DNA from: CAVXYG01 sp963706835
GTDB taxonomy: Bacteria; Actinomycetota; Actinomycetes; S36-B12; GCA-2699445
Assembly: GCA_963706835.1 (NCBI GenBank)
Contig: CAVPOB010000002.1
Location: 1-64,000 of the forward strand
Reading direction: 5' to 3'
DNA length: 64,000 nucleotides
This document shows, piece by piece, positions 9,610-19,867 of the stretch. Numbering within the stretch: the stretch's first letter is position 1; each line of letters begins with the position of its first letter. The notes beneath the pieces are model-generated. The model made no database searches. It saw only the letters and a list, made by a program, of their open reading frames with translations, and was not told where the DNA came from. The position numbers were made by a program, and so were the translations under genes.

Positions 9610-11087
9610 TCGCTGGCCGAAGACTCGCAACTGCCTTCGCCCTCTGCCTCACGCTTTCCGCTTCCTTCCTCGCGGCGTGTACGTCATCGCCAGCCGATCC
9701 ACCGGACGCCGACGTCCAGTCAACCGAAGGATCTCGATGGCAGGCGTCAGGTCCGGTGGTGAGCGACGAAACGGATCTCGGGTTGAAGTGGAACTGGTCG
9801 CAGGACCAGACAGCGCCCTTCATCGAGGCTGTCGGCGGCGGCGTGACTTTCCACAAGACGGAGTGGTGCGATATCCAACCGGCCTCGGGCGCGTCCTATC
9901 GTTGGCGCCCTGTCGACTTGGCTGTGAGTCGTGCCACCAGGCTCGGCTACACCCCGCTGCTCAAGATAAGAGTGGGCTCCTGCTGGGCTTCTGCTGAGGG
10001 AACGGGGGGCCTGGTTGACCAGTTCGAAGGCACGAAGTCCGACCCCTCGTCCGTCCCGGCCGACCTGGATGCCTACTCGGCCTACGTGCGGACCTTCGTC
10101 GAGCGCTACAGCGCTCAAGGCGTCCATCTGTACGCGATCGAGAATGAAATCGATGCAGCGAACTTCTGGAAGGGCCCGGTGGCTGGCTACAAGGAGTTGG
10201 CGCGGCGCGCCTCGTCCGCCATTCGAGCCACGGACCCTGCCGCAGTGATCTTGGACGGCGGCGTGTCCAGCACCGGCCTCGGCATCGCCGTCGCCAACTC
10301 CTTGCTGGAGGAAGGTAGCGGCGGCGAAGCCCTCGACTTCTACTCCGCATACTACGACCGGCGCCAGTCCGGCGGGATCTCGCGCTTCCCCGGCGCGGCC
10401 GATGTCAACGCGCTGCGTGAGATCTTGAGCAGCGATTCCGCGGTCCGCGCAAGGGAAGCCTTCGCAGTCACCCGCGAACTGGCGCGCGAGGGCGTCATCG
10501 ACACCTACCAGCTTCACTACTACGAAACTGCGGACCTCGTTCCCACGATCGTGCAGTGGTTGAGAGAGGAGCTGCCGCCGGGCTTTCCCATTGAGGCTTG
10601 GGAGACCGGCGTGGCCTGGCCCGGCCGCGACTACACCCCCGAGAGCCATGCTGACGAGACAGCGCGGCTGCTCGCCGGCCTCCTTGCCGAGGGAGTATCA
10701 CCGGCCCTGTACTTGCCGGTGGCCTTCACTCCCGCGCCGGGCAAGCAGCAGGTCTTCCGAGGGCTCATCGAGCCGGACGGCACCGAACTCCCTGCGGCCA
10801 ACGCATACCGAACGGTTCGTGATCTCGTCAGCGGCGACTGGCAGCCGCTGGATATTTCCGGGCTGTCGGGCATCGCGGCGGATCAGCGGGATACCACACG
10901 GGCACTGGTGTGGACCGAGAGCCTCGTGGATCGCTGGCCGTTAGACGACGATCGACTCCTCGTGCTGGGCCTCAACGGCCAGGAACTATCGAGCGCCGAA
11001 CGAGCCCTCACACACGCACCAGTGGTCATCGAGACGCAACTGAGCCTCGCCGATTTGCGCGTCCTGCTCGACCAGGCCGCGAACTGA
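9606..11087 (+). CDS. Lipoprotein with a clan GH-A glycosidase-like fold
   Basis: I chose ATG 9606 because it overlaps the upstream stop (ATGA) and gives a clean lipoprotein leader: MIAGRRLATAF, a hydrophobic core and the lipobox LAAC. The frame is also open further upstream but reads poorly there. The mature part has AIENEID (acid/base Glu candidate) and, about 140 residues later, FPIEAWETGVAWPG (nucleophile Glu candidate), the pattern of GH-A (beta/alpha)8 hydrolases such as GH39-like enzymes. Inferred role: trimming or turnover of the locus glycan outside the membrane. Substrate is not deducible. Confidence 0.75.
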   Translation: MIAGRRLATAFALCLTLSASFLAACTSSPADPPDADVQSTEGSRWQASGPVVSDETDLGLKWNWSQDQTAPFIEAVGGGVTFHKTEWCDIQPASGASYRWRPVDLAVSRATRLGYTPLLKIRVGSCWASAEGTGGLVDQFEGTKSDPSSVPADLDAYSAYVRTFVERYSAQGVHLYAIENEIDAANFWKGPVAGYKELARRASSAIRATDPAAVILDGGVSSTGLGIAVANSLLEEGSGGEALDFYSAYYDRRQSGGISRFPGAADVNALREILSSDSAVRAREAFAVTRELAREGVIDTYQLHYYETADLVPTIVQWLREELPPGFPIEAWETGVAWPGRDYTPESHADETARLLAGLLAEGVSPALYLPVAFTPAPGKQQVFRGLIEPDGTELPAANAYRTVRDLVSGDWQPLDISGLSGIAADQRDTTRALVWTESLVDRWPLDDDRLLVLGLNGQELSSAERALTHAPVVIETQLSLADLRVLLDQAAN

Positions 11088-11825
11088 ACTACTCACAGCG
11101 CCCGCCTCCACCAGTCGGCCTCCGCCAATTGACCACGTCTGGGCAGAGCCGACTCGAAGACAGCACCAACCCCTGGCGGGCAGGCAACGCTGACCACGCG
11201 GGCCCGCTCGCCACCGCTGCACGGCGGCCAGGCTGGCTGCTCTGACCGTGGAGGTGGTGACGGGTAGCGCTGACGTGAACCCCTGATTTGGCACCAGTAC
11301 TTCTCGACGGCCCACCATGCCCAAACGGCGTGGAGGACGGCGAGGTGTATCGAGGTGAGGCATTCCCCGGAGCAGGTTGTCCGGAAGCTAGTCCACCACA
11401 ACTGGAACTCGCCCCACGCAGCCCTCGGCGACCAGCCACGGGTGAAGCGTGCGGCCACGTTGAAGGGATGGCCCGGAGTGCTGGGATCCTGCTCGTCCAT
11501 GCCACCCAGAACGGCCCGGATTAGCCGGATAACCGCAGGGCAAGGGAAAGACCGAGCGGTTCCACCGCCACGGTTTGCGACCAGTCCCTCGTCGAGGTGC
11601 CCGACACGGCCCCGCCGAACTGGCGCCTCGGGGACCAGCCACGCGGCGGCGCTGCTGGAACTGAACACGAGGTTCATAGCGTGGGCGGCGAGTGTCTAGC
11701 ACCAACCAGCGGCATTGACGCCGAGCGGTCTTCGCTGCAGCGCTGGAACGCCGGCTAGGACGCCTCGCCGCAGCCGCCACCCGTGCCGACGCTGGGGACG
11801 GCAGGCGGAGCGTTCCGGTGGGCCG
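11088..11825. other. Gene-poor stretch with mobile-element debris
   Basis: No intact gene is visible. Around 11355-11480 on the + strand, RHSPEQVVRKL (like the start of IS3 OrfA) is followed directly by HHNWNSPHAALGDQPR (like the end of an IS3/IS481 integrase core). This reads as an internally deleted transposase. The rest shows nothing recognisable. Confidence 0.35.
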
Positions 11826-12010
11826 AGGTGCGGACCGTGACGAAGACTGCCACGGTCGACCTGCACGGCCACACCTACCGGTTCGACCCGGCCCTACCCG
11901 GGTGGGGGAGCTGGTGTTCGACCCATTCACCTGACCGGGATCGAGGTCCGCCATGCCGAAGGTTCCCACGGCCTCGCCGTCCCGCCTCTGTGTGCGCCGG
12001 TGACCAGCCT
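11826..12010 (+). pseudogene. Decayed C-terminus of an integrase-type transposase
   Basis: VTKTATVDLHGHTYRFDPALPG followed, after a small deletion, by ELVFDPF and DLTGIEVRHAEG matches the Mu-transposase-type C-terminal beta-barrel of actinobacterial integrase-core transposases (typically TKTATVSLHGNTYxVDPALVG...ELVFDPFDLTxIEVR). A frameshift sits at about 11925, and no upstream catalytic domain survives. Remnant of a transposon at the border between the lipoprotein gene and the chain-length gene. Confidence 0.55.
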
Positions 12011-12111
12011 CAGGTAGTCGATCCCGGTCGGCGCCGGCTCCGTGGCTCGGGCCTGGCCTTGGGTGGGTGTGACGGGCGTTCGTGTTCCCTCGTCGAAACT
12101 GGTGCGCCGGT

Positions 12112-12180
12112 CCGCACGACGCCGGTGCGGCTCCAGGTCCGCGCGACGACGGTGCGGCTCCAGGTCCGCACGACGACGGC
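12112..12180. repeat. 27-bp tandem repeat, about 2.5 copies
   Basis: Units start at 12112, 12139 and 12166, with core GGTGCGGCTCCAGGTCCGC. It lies just past the decayed transposase end. Function unknown. Confidence 0.7.
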
Positions 12181-12223
12181 CGGCCCAATCACCCGCGCGG
12201 CCAACCCGCCCTAGACGAAGCAC

Positions 12224-13228
12224 CTAGACCGATGCGAGTCCGTCGACTGCTTGAGCCTGCTGGACCTCTTTCGGCGACGCCGGCTGAACCGAAGTTGGCT
12301 CTGGAGAGACCGCATCCGCGGGTGCATCGTCCGCGGGTGCATCGTCCGCGGCAGCCGGCCGTGCCCGCGTGATCGCCACCACCGCGACGACGACCGCGGC
12401 AACGGCAAATCCAAGGATCGCCCCGGTCATCGCCGCGCGAACGATGGCGACGGACGGATCGACGGTCGTCACCGCGGACATCTTCACCATCGGTTCATCG
12501 GCCACCGCCTCCAACTGCCCCTGCAGACCAGTGAGGGTCTTCCGAGCGCTGAGCAGGATCCTCTCCTTGGAGTCCGACTCCTCCTTGATTCCGGCAAGCC
12601 CTGCGATTTCCAGTTGGGCGGCATCGACTGCAGCCTGCGCGTCCGCGATCTCGGCGGCGACCTCCTGCGGATCACTGTTGTTGCGCAAGTTGTTCAGGCG
12701 GGACTGATAGGACCGAAGATCGGCCTCCTTCTGCGCCAGGCCCGCTTCAGCCGCAGCGTCAGATGCCTCGGCAAACTCCCGCTCGGCAACCGCGACCGCC
12801 CCTTCCGCGGCCGCAATCGGCGCTCCATACAGAAGCTGCTGGGCGCCGACGGCCACGGCGCCTACAATCGCTGCCGCCTGCTCCTGGTCCGGTCCCCGGT
12901 ACTCGACGTCCACCAAGCCGGTCGGCGAGCCCTCGGCAGACCTGGCAGCCGCAGACATGTATGGCTGCACCGCCGAACTCGACAGACCGACTTCTGCAGC
13001 CGCAGAATCGGTCACGGGCCGACTAGTGACTGCGTCGACATAGATACCCGTTGCCTGACTGCGTGGAGTCCCGGTTGGCGGGTCGATCCGCGCCAAACCT
13101 GTGACCGTGTACTGAGGCGGCAGCGCTGCGGCGAGATAGCCCGCAGCGACAGCCGCGATGATCGGCACAAGAAGAAGCAGCACAAGCCAGTACCCCGTCT
13201 TGCGGGCATGAGAAGCCAGCGAGTCCAT
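12224..13228 (-). CDS. Wzz-type polysaccharide co-polymerase (chain-length determinant)
   Basis: ATG at 13228 is preceded by GGGGGGA at good spacing; a TTG seven codons upstream is the alternative. The 334 residues have an N-terminal TM helix (YWLVLLLLVPIIAAVAAGYLAAAL), a large extracytoplasmic region with an Ala/Glu-rich coiled coil (about residues 150-235) and a second TM near residue 270-290, followed by a short Ala/Asp/Pro tail. No Walker motifs, so it is not a fused tyrosine kinase. Known role: sets polymer length with Wzy. Divergent from the polymerase gene, sharing a 197-base spacer. Confidence 0.75.
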   Translation of the reverse strand: MDSLASHARKTGYWLVLLLLVPIIAAVAAGYLAAALPPQYTVTGLARIDPPTGTPRSQATGIYVDAVTSRPVTDSAAAEVGLSSSAVQPYMSAAARSAEGSPTGLVDVEYRGPDQEQAAAIVGAVAVGAQQLLYGAPIAAAEGAVAVAEREFAEASDAAAEAGLAQKEADLRSYQSRLNNLRNNSDPQEVAAEIADAQAAVDAAQLEIAGLAGIKEESDSKERILLSARKTLTGLQGQLEAVADEPMVKMSAVTTVDPSVAIVRAAMTGAILGFAVAAVVVAVVAITRARPAAADDAPADDAPADAVSPEPTSVQPASPKEVQQAQAVDGLASV

Positions 13229-13425
13229 AGAAGAACATCCCCCCGTCAAGAGATCTCAGGACCCACGAATCCTAGCACCGAGCCCGCACACTCAGTATAC
13301 GGGCAGTAACAACAATTCCCCGCTTCGTTACTGTGCGCTGCGGTTCGTTCTAATCGTCACTGGGAATCGCAGCCAACACGACGTAAGGTATGGTCACAAC
13401 TTAGATGCATCGGGGGAGGTGTCAG
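13229..13425. promoter_or_regulatory. Divergent promoter region between chain-length and polymerase genes
   Basis: About 200 bases separate the two divergent starts, and the spacer is visibly AT-richer than the flanks. Both promoters must lie here by geometry. I see no convincing consensus pair or operator. Confidence 0.4.
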
Positions 13426-14884
13426 GTGTCTGTCGCCACGAACCAGTACACTACGCGCTCACAGCGTCGCGAGATGGTCGCGTTCGGCGTTGTGGCACTC
13501 ATCGCTTCCGCCATTGCCGCGTACACCGCAATCTCGATGATCAACGGGGCACCCAAAGCGGTCGTGTTGCTCCCACTTGCGGTTGCTTTGGGTACCGGAC
13601 TGGCTGGGTTGGCTCTGGTGAACTTCGAGGCCTTCCTGCTCGTTGTGCTGAGCGCACGCACGGCGTTGGATGCGCTGAAGGTCAACGCCGGCACCCAACT
13701 GGCCGACCCAGCCGCGGCTGTCGGGCTCCTCCTCCTCGTGATGGTGCCGCTGTGGCTACTGCTGCAGCACAGGTTGGGCGCGCTGCGCTTCCGGCTCACC
13801 GGAACCGGGATTGCCGTCGGTTTCTTCGGGATCGCGGCGCTGGCGGGAGTCATCGTGTCCGCCTCGCCGGCGAACAGCGCTGCGGAGTGGACCCGGATCG
13901 CCGCGGCGATAGCCATGTTCTTCGCGATTGAGCAGCTCGCGCTGGCACGTGGCGGCTTCAAGTGGCGCGCTGTAGCGGCGATGTTCCTAGCTGTGCCCGT
14001 GCCGGTGATCTACGCAGCAGCGCAGGTGGCAACCGGGGACGGGCTGTTCGAAGCAGGCGGGTTCGAGCGGGTTACCGGCAGCTTCACTCATTCCAATCCC
14101 TTCGCGGCATTCCTGGTGATCGCCATCCTTATGGCGCTGGCGGTCCTGGCCGCGCTGCCCGGCCGGCGCCGTGGATTGGCGCTGGCGGTGATCGTCATGG
14201 CAGCACCAGCCCTCCTGCTCACTTACACCCGGGGCGCATGGATCGCACTCATCGTCGGAGCGCTGCTGATTGGGTTGGTCCTGCGCAGGGCGTCCATCAT
14301 CGCGGGACTCCTTGTCGCCGGCATCGCCGTTGCTCTGCTCATCCCCAGCGTGGGCGACCGCTTCAGCACCGTCACGGACGTCTCCGCCGAGGAGTCCTAC
14401 GGAAGCGGCCAGGACTCGCTGGCGTGGCGGGTGGACTACTGGCAGCGCGCAATGGGGCTGTCGCACGAATCCCCCGTCGTCGGCATCGGCCTGAAGCAGA
14501 TCGCCGAGACTCTCCCCGAGGCGAAGCAGCCGCACAACGACTTCGTTCGAGCCTACGTCGAGCTCGGGGTCCTCGGTGCTGGTCGCATTCGCCGTGATGC
14601 TGGGACGCTTCCTCGTGATCGGCCCGCGCGCATCGTCGCTGCTGCGGCGCGAACGCGGCCCATCGGTCCGGGATGTGGACCGGGCGCTGGCCGCCGGGTT
14701 CGCGGGCGTCGCCGTCGCCTATGCGGTGATGAGCCTGACCGCGAACCTGATGTCCCAGGCAGTGGTGCTGCTCTACGTCATGGCACTGGCCGGGCTTGCT
14801 TCCGCTGTTCTCGTCCAAGCGACCGACCGCCGTTCCGAGCCTTCCGTGCGAGATTCGGCTGCCCTGGCAGGTGAATCCCGATGA
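13426..14884 (+). CDS. O-antigen ligase/Wzy-like polymerase, frameshifted near 14575
   Basis: GTG 13426 is chosen because GGGGGAGG precedes it by 6 bases; an ATG at 13405 is upstream. The frame gives repeated hydrophobic helices (about ten) and a periplasmic loop before QPHNDFVRAYVELGVLG, the conserved H-N-D-F segment of the O-antigen ligase/Wzy family. At about 14575 coding passes to the next frame: the original frame becomes Arg-rich, while the new one reads MLVAFAVMLGRFLVIG and two more TM helices and ends in an ATGA overlap with the next gene. One indel, natural or technical, is inferred. Role: polymerises lipid-linked repeat units outside the membrane. Confidence 0.75.
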
Positions 14885-16164
14885 GGATTCTGCACGTCAA
14901 TAAGTTCCTGTACCGCCGTGGCGGCGCTGAGGCCTACATGCTGGAGCTGGCCTCCATGCAGCGCGATCAGGGCCATCAGGTGGAGTTCTTCGGCATGAGC
15001 CACCCGGACAACGAGCCCATGACGTACCAGCAGCACTTCCCTGCCCACGTGGAGTTCGAGCCCGCGCCCCCGAGAACCGCCGATCGGCTCCGTCTTGCCG
15101 GCCGGATGCTCTGGAGCCGCCAGTCTCGAGCCGGCATGGAGCGCACCGTCGATGCCTTCCGACCGGATGTCGTCCACTTGCACAACATCTACCACCAACT
15201 CTCCCCTGCCATCTTGGCACCGCTGGCCGCGAGGGGAATACCTGCTGTGATGACGCTGCACGACTACAAGCTGGCGTGCCCGACATATCAGCTGCGTGAC
15301 TCCAACGAGCGCACCGGCGGTCCGGTGCTGTGCACGGCCTGTCTTGACGGCGGGTTGCGGCAGGCTGTCCAGCGCTCCTGCAAGGACGGTTCTCGGGCGG
15401 CGAGCTCGTTGGCTGCGCTGGAGGTTGGGTTGCACCGCTGGACCGGCGCCTACGATCCGGTTGGGACCTTCATCTGCCCGAGCACGTTCCTGAAGGACGC
15501 CATGACCCGAGCGGGCGTCTACCCGGAACGCATGCGGGTGCTCGACAACTTCACCACGGTACCTGCGGTATACCGCTCCGGGCCTGGCGACGACATCATC
15601 TTCTTCGGCCGACTCAGCCGGGAGAAGGGCGTCGACACGCTGATCGAGGCGTTCGCCATCGTCAGCGAGCGACTGGCCCCCCGGCGCCCTGTGCTCCACA
15701 TCGCCGGCGATGGACCCGAGCGGGAGGCGTTGCAGCAGCAGGCGACTTCCCTGAACGCGGACATCCGGTTTCACGGGCGACTCGCAAAGCCGGAGTTGAC
15801 CGCCCTGCTGCTCTCCTCCCGCGCCAGCGTCGTGCCATCGCGATGGCACGAGAACCAGCCGTTGTCTGTTTTGGAATCCCTTGCGGCAGGCGTTCCCGTG
15901 ATCGCGACAACGCTTGGCGGCCTTCCGGATCTCGTGAGCGACGGCCGCACCGGCCTGCTGGTCCCGGCAGATGCGCCCGACAGACTCGCCGATGGTCTGC
16001 AGCACTACCTGGAGCAGCCGGAATCGGCGCAGCGGCATGGGCTAGCCGCGCGCAGCGAGGCTGAGAGACGGTTCAGCCCGGCCCGCCATTCCGGCGGGAT
16101 TCTCGATGTCTACGAGTCCGTGAAGGTACGCGCCCGCCCCCAACGACAGCTCGAGGTGAGATGA
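14881..16164 (+). CDS. GT4-family glycosyltransferase
   Basis: 427 residues beginning MRILHVNKFLYRRGGAEAYM, a GT-B N-terminal domain. The C-terminal domain shows IFFGRLSREKGVDTLIEA, the HIAGDGPER strand and VVPSRWHENQPLSVLESLAAGVPVIAT, the E-x7-E nucleotide-sugar signature of GT4 retaining transferases. ATGA overlaps at both ends place it in an operon with the polymerase and the next transferase. Donor and acceptor unknown. Confidence 0.9.
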   Translation: MRILHVNKFLYRRGGAEAYMLELASMQRDQGHQVEFFGMSHPDNEPMTYQQHFPAHVEFEPAPPRTADRLRLAGRMLWSRQSRAGMERTVDAFRPDVVHLHNIYHQLSPAILAPLAARGIPAVMTLHDYKLACPTYQLRDSNERTGGPVLCTACLDGGLRQAVQRSCKDGSRAASSLAALEVGLHRWTGAYDPVGTFICPSTFLKDAMTRAGVYPERMRVLDNFTTVPAVYRSGPGDDIIFFGRLSREKGVDTLIEAFAIVSERLAPRRPVLHIAGDGPEREALQQQATSLNADIRFHGRLAKPELTALLLSSRASVVPSRWHENQPLSVLESLAAGVPVIATTLGGLPDLVSDGRTGLLVPADAPDRLADGLQHYLEQPESAQRHGLAARSEAERRFSPARHSGGILDVYESVKVRARPQRQLEVR

Positions 16165-17501
16165 GACCCCTTAACATCGCGATGATCGGGACTCGAGGCG
16201 TGCCAGCGACATACGGCGGCATCGAGCGGCACGTGGAAGAGATCGGTGCAAGGATTGCCAACCGAGGACATCGCCTCACAATCTACGCCAGGCACGACTA
16301 CCTTGAGCAGCCGACGGACTTCTACCGCGGGATGCGGGTCAAGTCGCTGAGTACTGTGAACTCAAAACACCTCGAGGCCTTTCTGCACAGCGGCCATGCG
16401 GCGATGGATAGTTTGCTGCGCTCCTTCGATGTCGTCCACTACCACGCTGTGGGACCGGGGCTCTTTTCGCCCGTCTCGCGTTACGCCTCCCGGGCTGTCG
16501 TGGTGCAGACGATCCACGGCCGCGACGATCAGCGCGACAAGTGGGGTGGATTGGCGCAACGGGCACTGCGCGTGGGCGCCTGGCTGTCCAGCCGGGTTCC
16601 GGACCGAACCATCGTCGTGTCCAAGGATCTAGCCAGCGATTACCTAGCCTCCTGGGGGCGCCGCACGGTCTGCATCCCCAACGGAACCCCCGATCCCACG
16701 TTCCGGCCGGCCCAGGAAATCACGCGCCGCTGGGGCCTACAGGGCGGCGACTACGTGCTCGCTCTGGGACGCCTCGTCCCAGAAAAGGATGCCGCTTCCC
16801 TGATTCGGGGATTCCGCGACGTCCGGACTGACGCCAAACTCGTGATTGTTGGCGGATCCAGTCACAGCGACGAGTACGTGGAGTTCCTGCACTCGCTCGC
16901 AGAAGCCGACCCTCGCGTCATCATGACCGGGTATCAGTACGGTGCAGTGCTCGAGGAGTTGCTGAGCAACGCCCGGATCTTCGCGCAACCCTCCCTGCTG
17001 GAGGGCCTTCCGCTCACGCTGCTAGAGGCGGCCGGCTACGGCGTGCCGATTCTGGCCAGCGACATTGGCCCCCACGTAGAGGTGCTGAGCTCGGTGCCCG
17101 AAGGCGCTGCCATGTTCGAGGTCGGCAATGTCGATGACCTCTCAGCGAAGCTCCGCATCATGCTGGCCCGCCACGGCGGCGAGCACCTGGAGTCGCTGGC
17201 TGCCGATGTCAGGGGCCGATACTCCTGGGACCGCGCGACGGACATGGTGCTGGAGACATATGCCGGAGCGTTGCAGGAGCGGGCCTCGACGTCCCGACGC
17301 AGGGCGCAGCGATTCGTCCCTCAGGTCGTGGACGTGCGTTCGCCCAGGCCAAGCGCCACTCCTGCAATCCCACAGCAGCTGCGCAAGTCGGGTGCAACTG
17401 TCCCAATGGCTCGACAGAGCCCAGCGGAGCAGCCAGTGTCTCGGCGCTCCCCGGCGATGCGGAGACTGCTGAACAATCCGCGCGGCGTCGGTGCGGTGTA
17501 G
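16161..17501 (+). CDS. DUF1972/GT4 rhamnosyltransferase-like glycosyltransferase
   Basis: 446 residues. IAMIGTRGVPATYGGIERHV at the N-terminus is the hallmark of the DUF1972 subgroup, many members of which are annotated as rhamnosyltransferases. The GT4 C-domain reads YVLALGRLVPEKDAASLIRG and QPSLLEGLPLTLLEAAGYGVPILAS. Starts in an ATGA overlap. The last ~80 residues are low-complexity Arg/Pro/Ser, perhaps disordered. Its operon ends at transposon debris. Confidence 0.87.
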   Translation: MRPLNIAMIGTRGVPATYGGIERHVEEIGARIANRGHRLTIYARHDYLEQPTDFYRGMRVKSLSTVNSKHLEAFLHSGHAAMDSLLRSFDVVHYHAVGPGLFSPVSRYASRAVVVQTIHGRDDQRDKWGGLAQRALRVGAWLSSRVPDRTIVVSKDLASDYLASWGRRTVCIPNGTPDPTFRPAQEITRRWGLQGGDYVLALGRLVPEKDAASLIRGFRDVRTDAKLVIVGGSSHSDEYVEFLHSLAEADPRVIMTGYQYGAVLEELLSNARIFAQPSLLEGLPLTLLEAAGYGVPILASDIGPHVEVLSSVPEGAAMFEVGNVDDLSAKLRIMLARHGGEHLESLAADVRGRYSWDRATDMVLETYAGALQERASTSRRRAQRFVPQVVDVRSPRPSATPAIPQQLRKSGATVPMARQSPAEQPVSRRSPAMRRLLNNPRGVGAV

Positions 17502-17528
17502 CGGTGATCTGAACACCTCTGGGCGTGC

Positions 17529-17735
17529 AGGGTGAGTCGGCAGCGTGAGCTGCTGGACGTGGAGTCGGTGGCCGGGCAGTGTGTTCGCGCTGCTGGCTGG
17601 GCATCGCGACCGGTTGTTCCCCAGGGAGTTGTTCGCTGACCTGTTCCCGTCGGGGCCCGGTAGGCCGTCGATCCCGGGTGAGGTGATCGGCTCGACGATC
17701 GTGTTGCAGGCGCTGAACGGACACCGAGGCTCCCC
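17529..17735 (+). pseudogene. N-terminal remnant of an IS1182-type transposase
   Basis: ELLDVESVAGQ and, one frame over, GSVFALLAGHRDRLFPRE...LFADLFPSGPGRPSIPGEVIGSTIVLQALNG match the start of IS1182-family transposases. It has one internal frameshift near 17575 and stops abruptly where the IS3 element begins. Confidence 0.6.
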
Positions 17736-17791
17736 AGTGAAAGTGGACATCGTCTAAGCAGGTTTGAGGCCTGCTGGAAGGATGTCTTCAC

Positions 17792-18070
17792 ATGTCAGGC
17801 AGTCGTCGGCGGTTCACCGCCGAGTACAAGATCGAGGCCGCGCACCGGGTGATCGATTCCGGTCGCAGCATCGCCGAGGTGGCCCGGGAGCTGAGCCTCA
17901 ACGAGGTCACCCTGGGCAACTGGGTGCGGGAGGAGCGGCGCCGCCTGGCGGCGCTGGAGGGTACGGGTTCGGAGCCGTTGAGCGCCGCGGAGCGGGCCGA
18001 GCTGCAGCGGCTGCGCAAGCAGGTCGCCGAGCAGGAGAAGGACATCGCCTTCCTGGGAAAAGCAGCCGCT
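17792..18070 (+). pseudogene. IS3-family transposase OrfA, 3' end displaced by insertion
   Basis: MSGSRRRFTAEYKIEAAHRV followed by SIAEVARELSLNEVTLGNWV is the helix-turn-helix of IS3 OrfA, and LQRLRKQVAEQEKDIAFLGK is the leucine-zipper end. The expected end (AAYFAAKQ...) is interrupted after AAAY by the tyrosine-recombinase element. The open frame continues on the + strand into that element, but this continuation is antisense to the recombinase and is not real coding. Confidence 0.7.
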
Positions 18071-19860
18071 TATGCAGGTGATCGGGCTTGTCAAGTGCCG
18101 GTTGGGTCGAGCCGCTGGATGATTCCGTCGAAGATGTGCTTGCCGGGCGGTCTGGCCTTTGCAGGCGGCGTCGTCGCGCTGGCGCTGCAGGGTGGGCAGG
18201 AACTCGTGCGTCGTGAGGAAGTACGTGCAGCTCTCGCAGATCGTCTCGAACCGGCAGTCCAGCTGCGCGGGCCTGGCGCAGTAGCCGTTGCCCAGCAGGC
18301 GGTGGGCCTCGGTGCGCAGCCGCGCCATTGCAGGGCCCTCGTCCGCGCCGGGCAGGACCGCCCTGCCGGGGTCGTGGTAGAGCGCTTCGACCTTGGCGGT
18401 GATGTTGAAGTACTCCTGCGCCACGGTGCGGTCGGCGATGCGGGCGTAGACCATCGTCATCGTCATCGACCGATGGCCCAGCAGCGCGGCGATGGCCTCC
18501 AGGCTCATGCCGCGGTTGATCGCCTGGGTGGCCAGGGTGTGGCGCAACTGGTGGGGGTGGACGTGGCCGACGCCGGCGGCTTCGGCGGCGCGGCGGACCG
18601 CGCCGTCCACGCGGGTCTGGGGGATCGGCCGGCCCTGATGGGTGAGCAGCAGGTCGCCGGCCTGCCAGTCGGCGCGGCCGGCCAGCCAGTGGTCGATCAG
18701 GTCCTTCAGCTCGGGGTGCAGCGGGATGTACCGGTCGTTGTGGAGCTTGCCGACGGGGGTGCGCAGCCAGTAGGACGGGCCGATCTGCACCACCGAGTCG
18801 ATGGTCAGGCCGAGCAGCTCCCCTTTGCGCATCCCGGTGCGGGCCAGCAGTTCGATGGCCAGCCGGTCGAACTCCTGCGGCAGGGCACGGGCGGCGGCCA
18901 TGAACCTCGCGGCGGTGGGGTCGTCGAGGAATCTGGGCAGCGGGTCGTCCTTGATCGGCCGGTCGCAGGCGTAGACCGGGACCCGGTCCGGGGCGTCGTC
19001 GTAGCCCCACTCGGCGATCCGTTCGAAGAAGCCGCGCAGCTGTCCCATGCGCATCCCGACCGTCGTCTTGGAGACCGCCGGCCGGCCACGGTAGCCGGGC
19101 CTGGCGGCCAGCCAGGCGCGGTAGGACTCGATGTGCTCGCGGCGGATGTCGGCGACGCAGGCGACCTCGGGGTGCTCCGCTACGAGCAGCCCCGCCAGCT
19201 GCCGCAGGGCGGTGTCGATCAGCGCCACCGTGCCGGGCCGCAGGCTGACCGCGATCTGGCCCAGGTAGCGGCGCATGGTGTCGGCCAGTTGCGGGGCGGC
19301 GGCCGCGACGGTCTCCCAGTCGGTCTCGTGGCCGGGGTTGGACGAGCGGCGCCCGGCCGGGGGCGGCGCCTGGCCCCGGTGGAACATCACGGCGTCCAGC
19401 CCGTAGATCGGGGTGCTCACGGCGTTGCCGGACCACCGGCGGTCTGCGGCGGCCTCGAAGAGGGCTTGCCTCCCGCGCCGGTAGTCCGCGCTGGTGATGG
19501 TGTCCGGGGACTGCCCGGTGAGCACGCAGATCTGGGCCAGCCGGGACCACATGTGCCCGGCCTGCGCGACGGTGAACCCCAGGCTGGCCGCTTCGCCGCG
19601 GAACTGCGCGGCGGCCAAGGGCTCGCGGGCCGCGGCGGACGCCCACATCGACGGCGGCGAAGAACACCCTCAGGTCCGATGACTGGGCCAGCAGCGTGTT
19701 CGGCCGCGCCCGGGCGGCGACGAACGCCAGATAGTCCTGCACCAGCGGATCCCCGGAACCGGTGATCGGAACAGGCACGGACATGCTCGGCCTCCTTCGG
19801 GTGACGACCTTCGACGGCCTGTTGCCAGCCTCCCACCGGGGGGTCCGGATCACCCGCATA
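18071..19860 (-). mobile_element. Tyrosine-recombinase element with 13-bp imperfect terminal inverted repeats
   Basis: TATGCAGGTGATC at 18071-18083 and GATCACCCGCATA at 19848-19860 are inverted repeats with one mismatch and bracket a single recombinase gene. It sits inside the IS3 OrfA/OrfB junction. Eight extra bases (TCAATGCG) separate the right repeat from resumed IS3 coding, perhaps a coupling sequence brought by site-specific insertion. Confidence 0.6.
18091..19784 (-). pseudogene. Tyrosine recombinase/integrase, full-length but with two frameshifts
   Basis: The catalytic half is intact in one frame: LLARTGMRKGELLGL (first Arg), HPHQLRHTLATQAINRG (H-x-x-R) and IAALLGHRSMTMTMVYAR (H and Tyr nucleophile). 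A Cys-rich C-terminal segment follows (DCRFETICESCTYF). The N-terminus MSVPVPITGSGDPLVQDYLA...RPNTLLAQSSDLRVFFAAV starts at 19784 in another frame and joins near 19650. A second shift near 18140 would restore the family-like ending IFDGIIQRL before TGA at 18091. Role: integration or transposition of its own element. Whether active depends on whether these indels are real. Confidence 0.7.
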
Positions 19861-19867
19861 TCAATGC

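Noticed and set aside
17792..19765. A 657-codon + strand frame joining IS3 OrfA to sequence up to 19765
   Set aside because: After the OrfA part it is antisense to the tyrosine recombinase and lacks any motif; it is open only because of GC richness.
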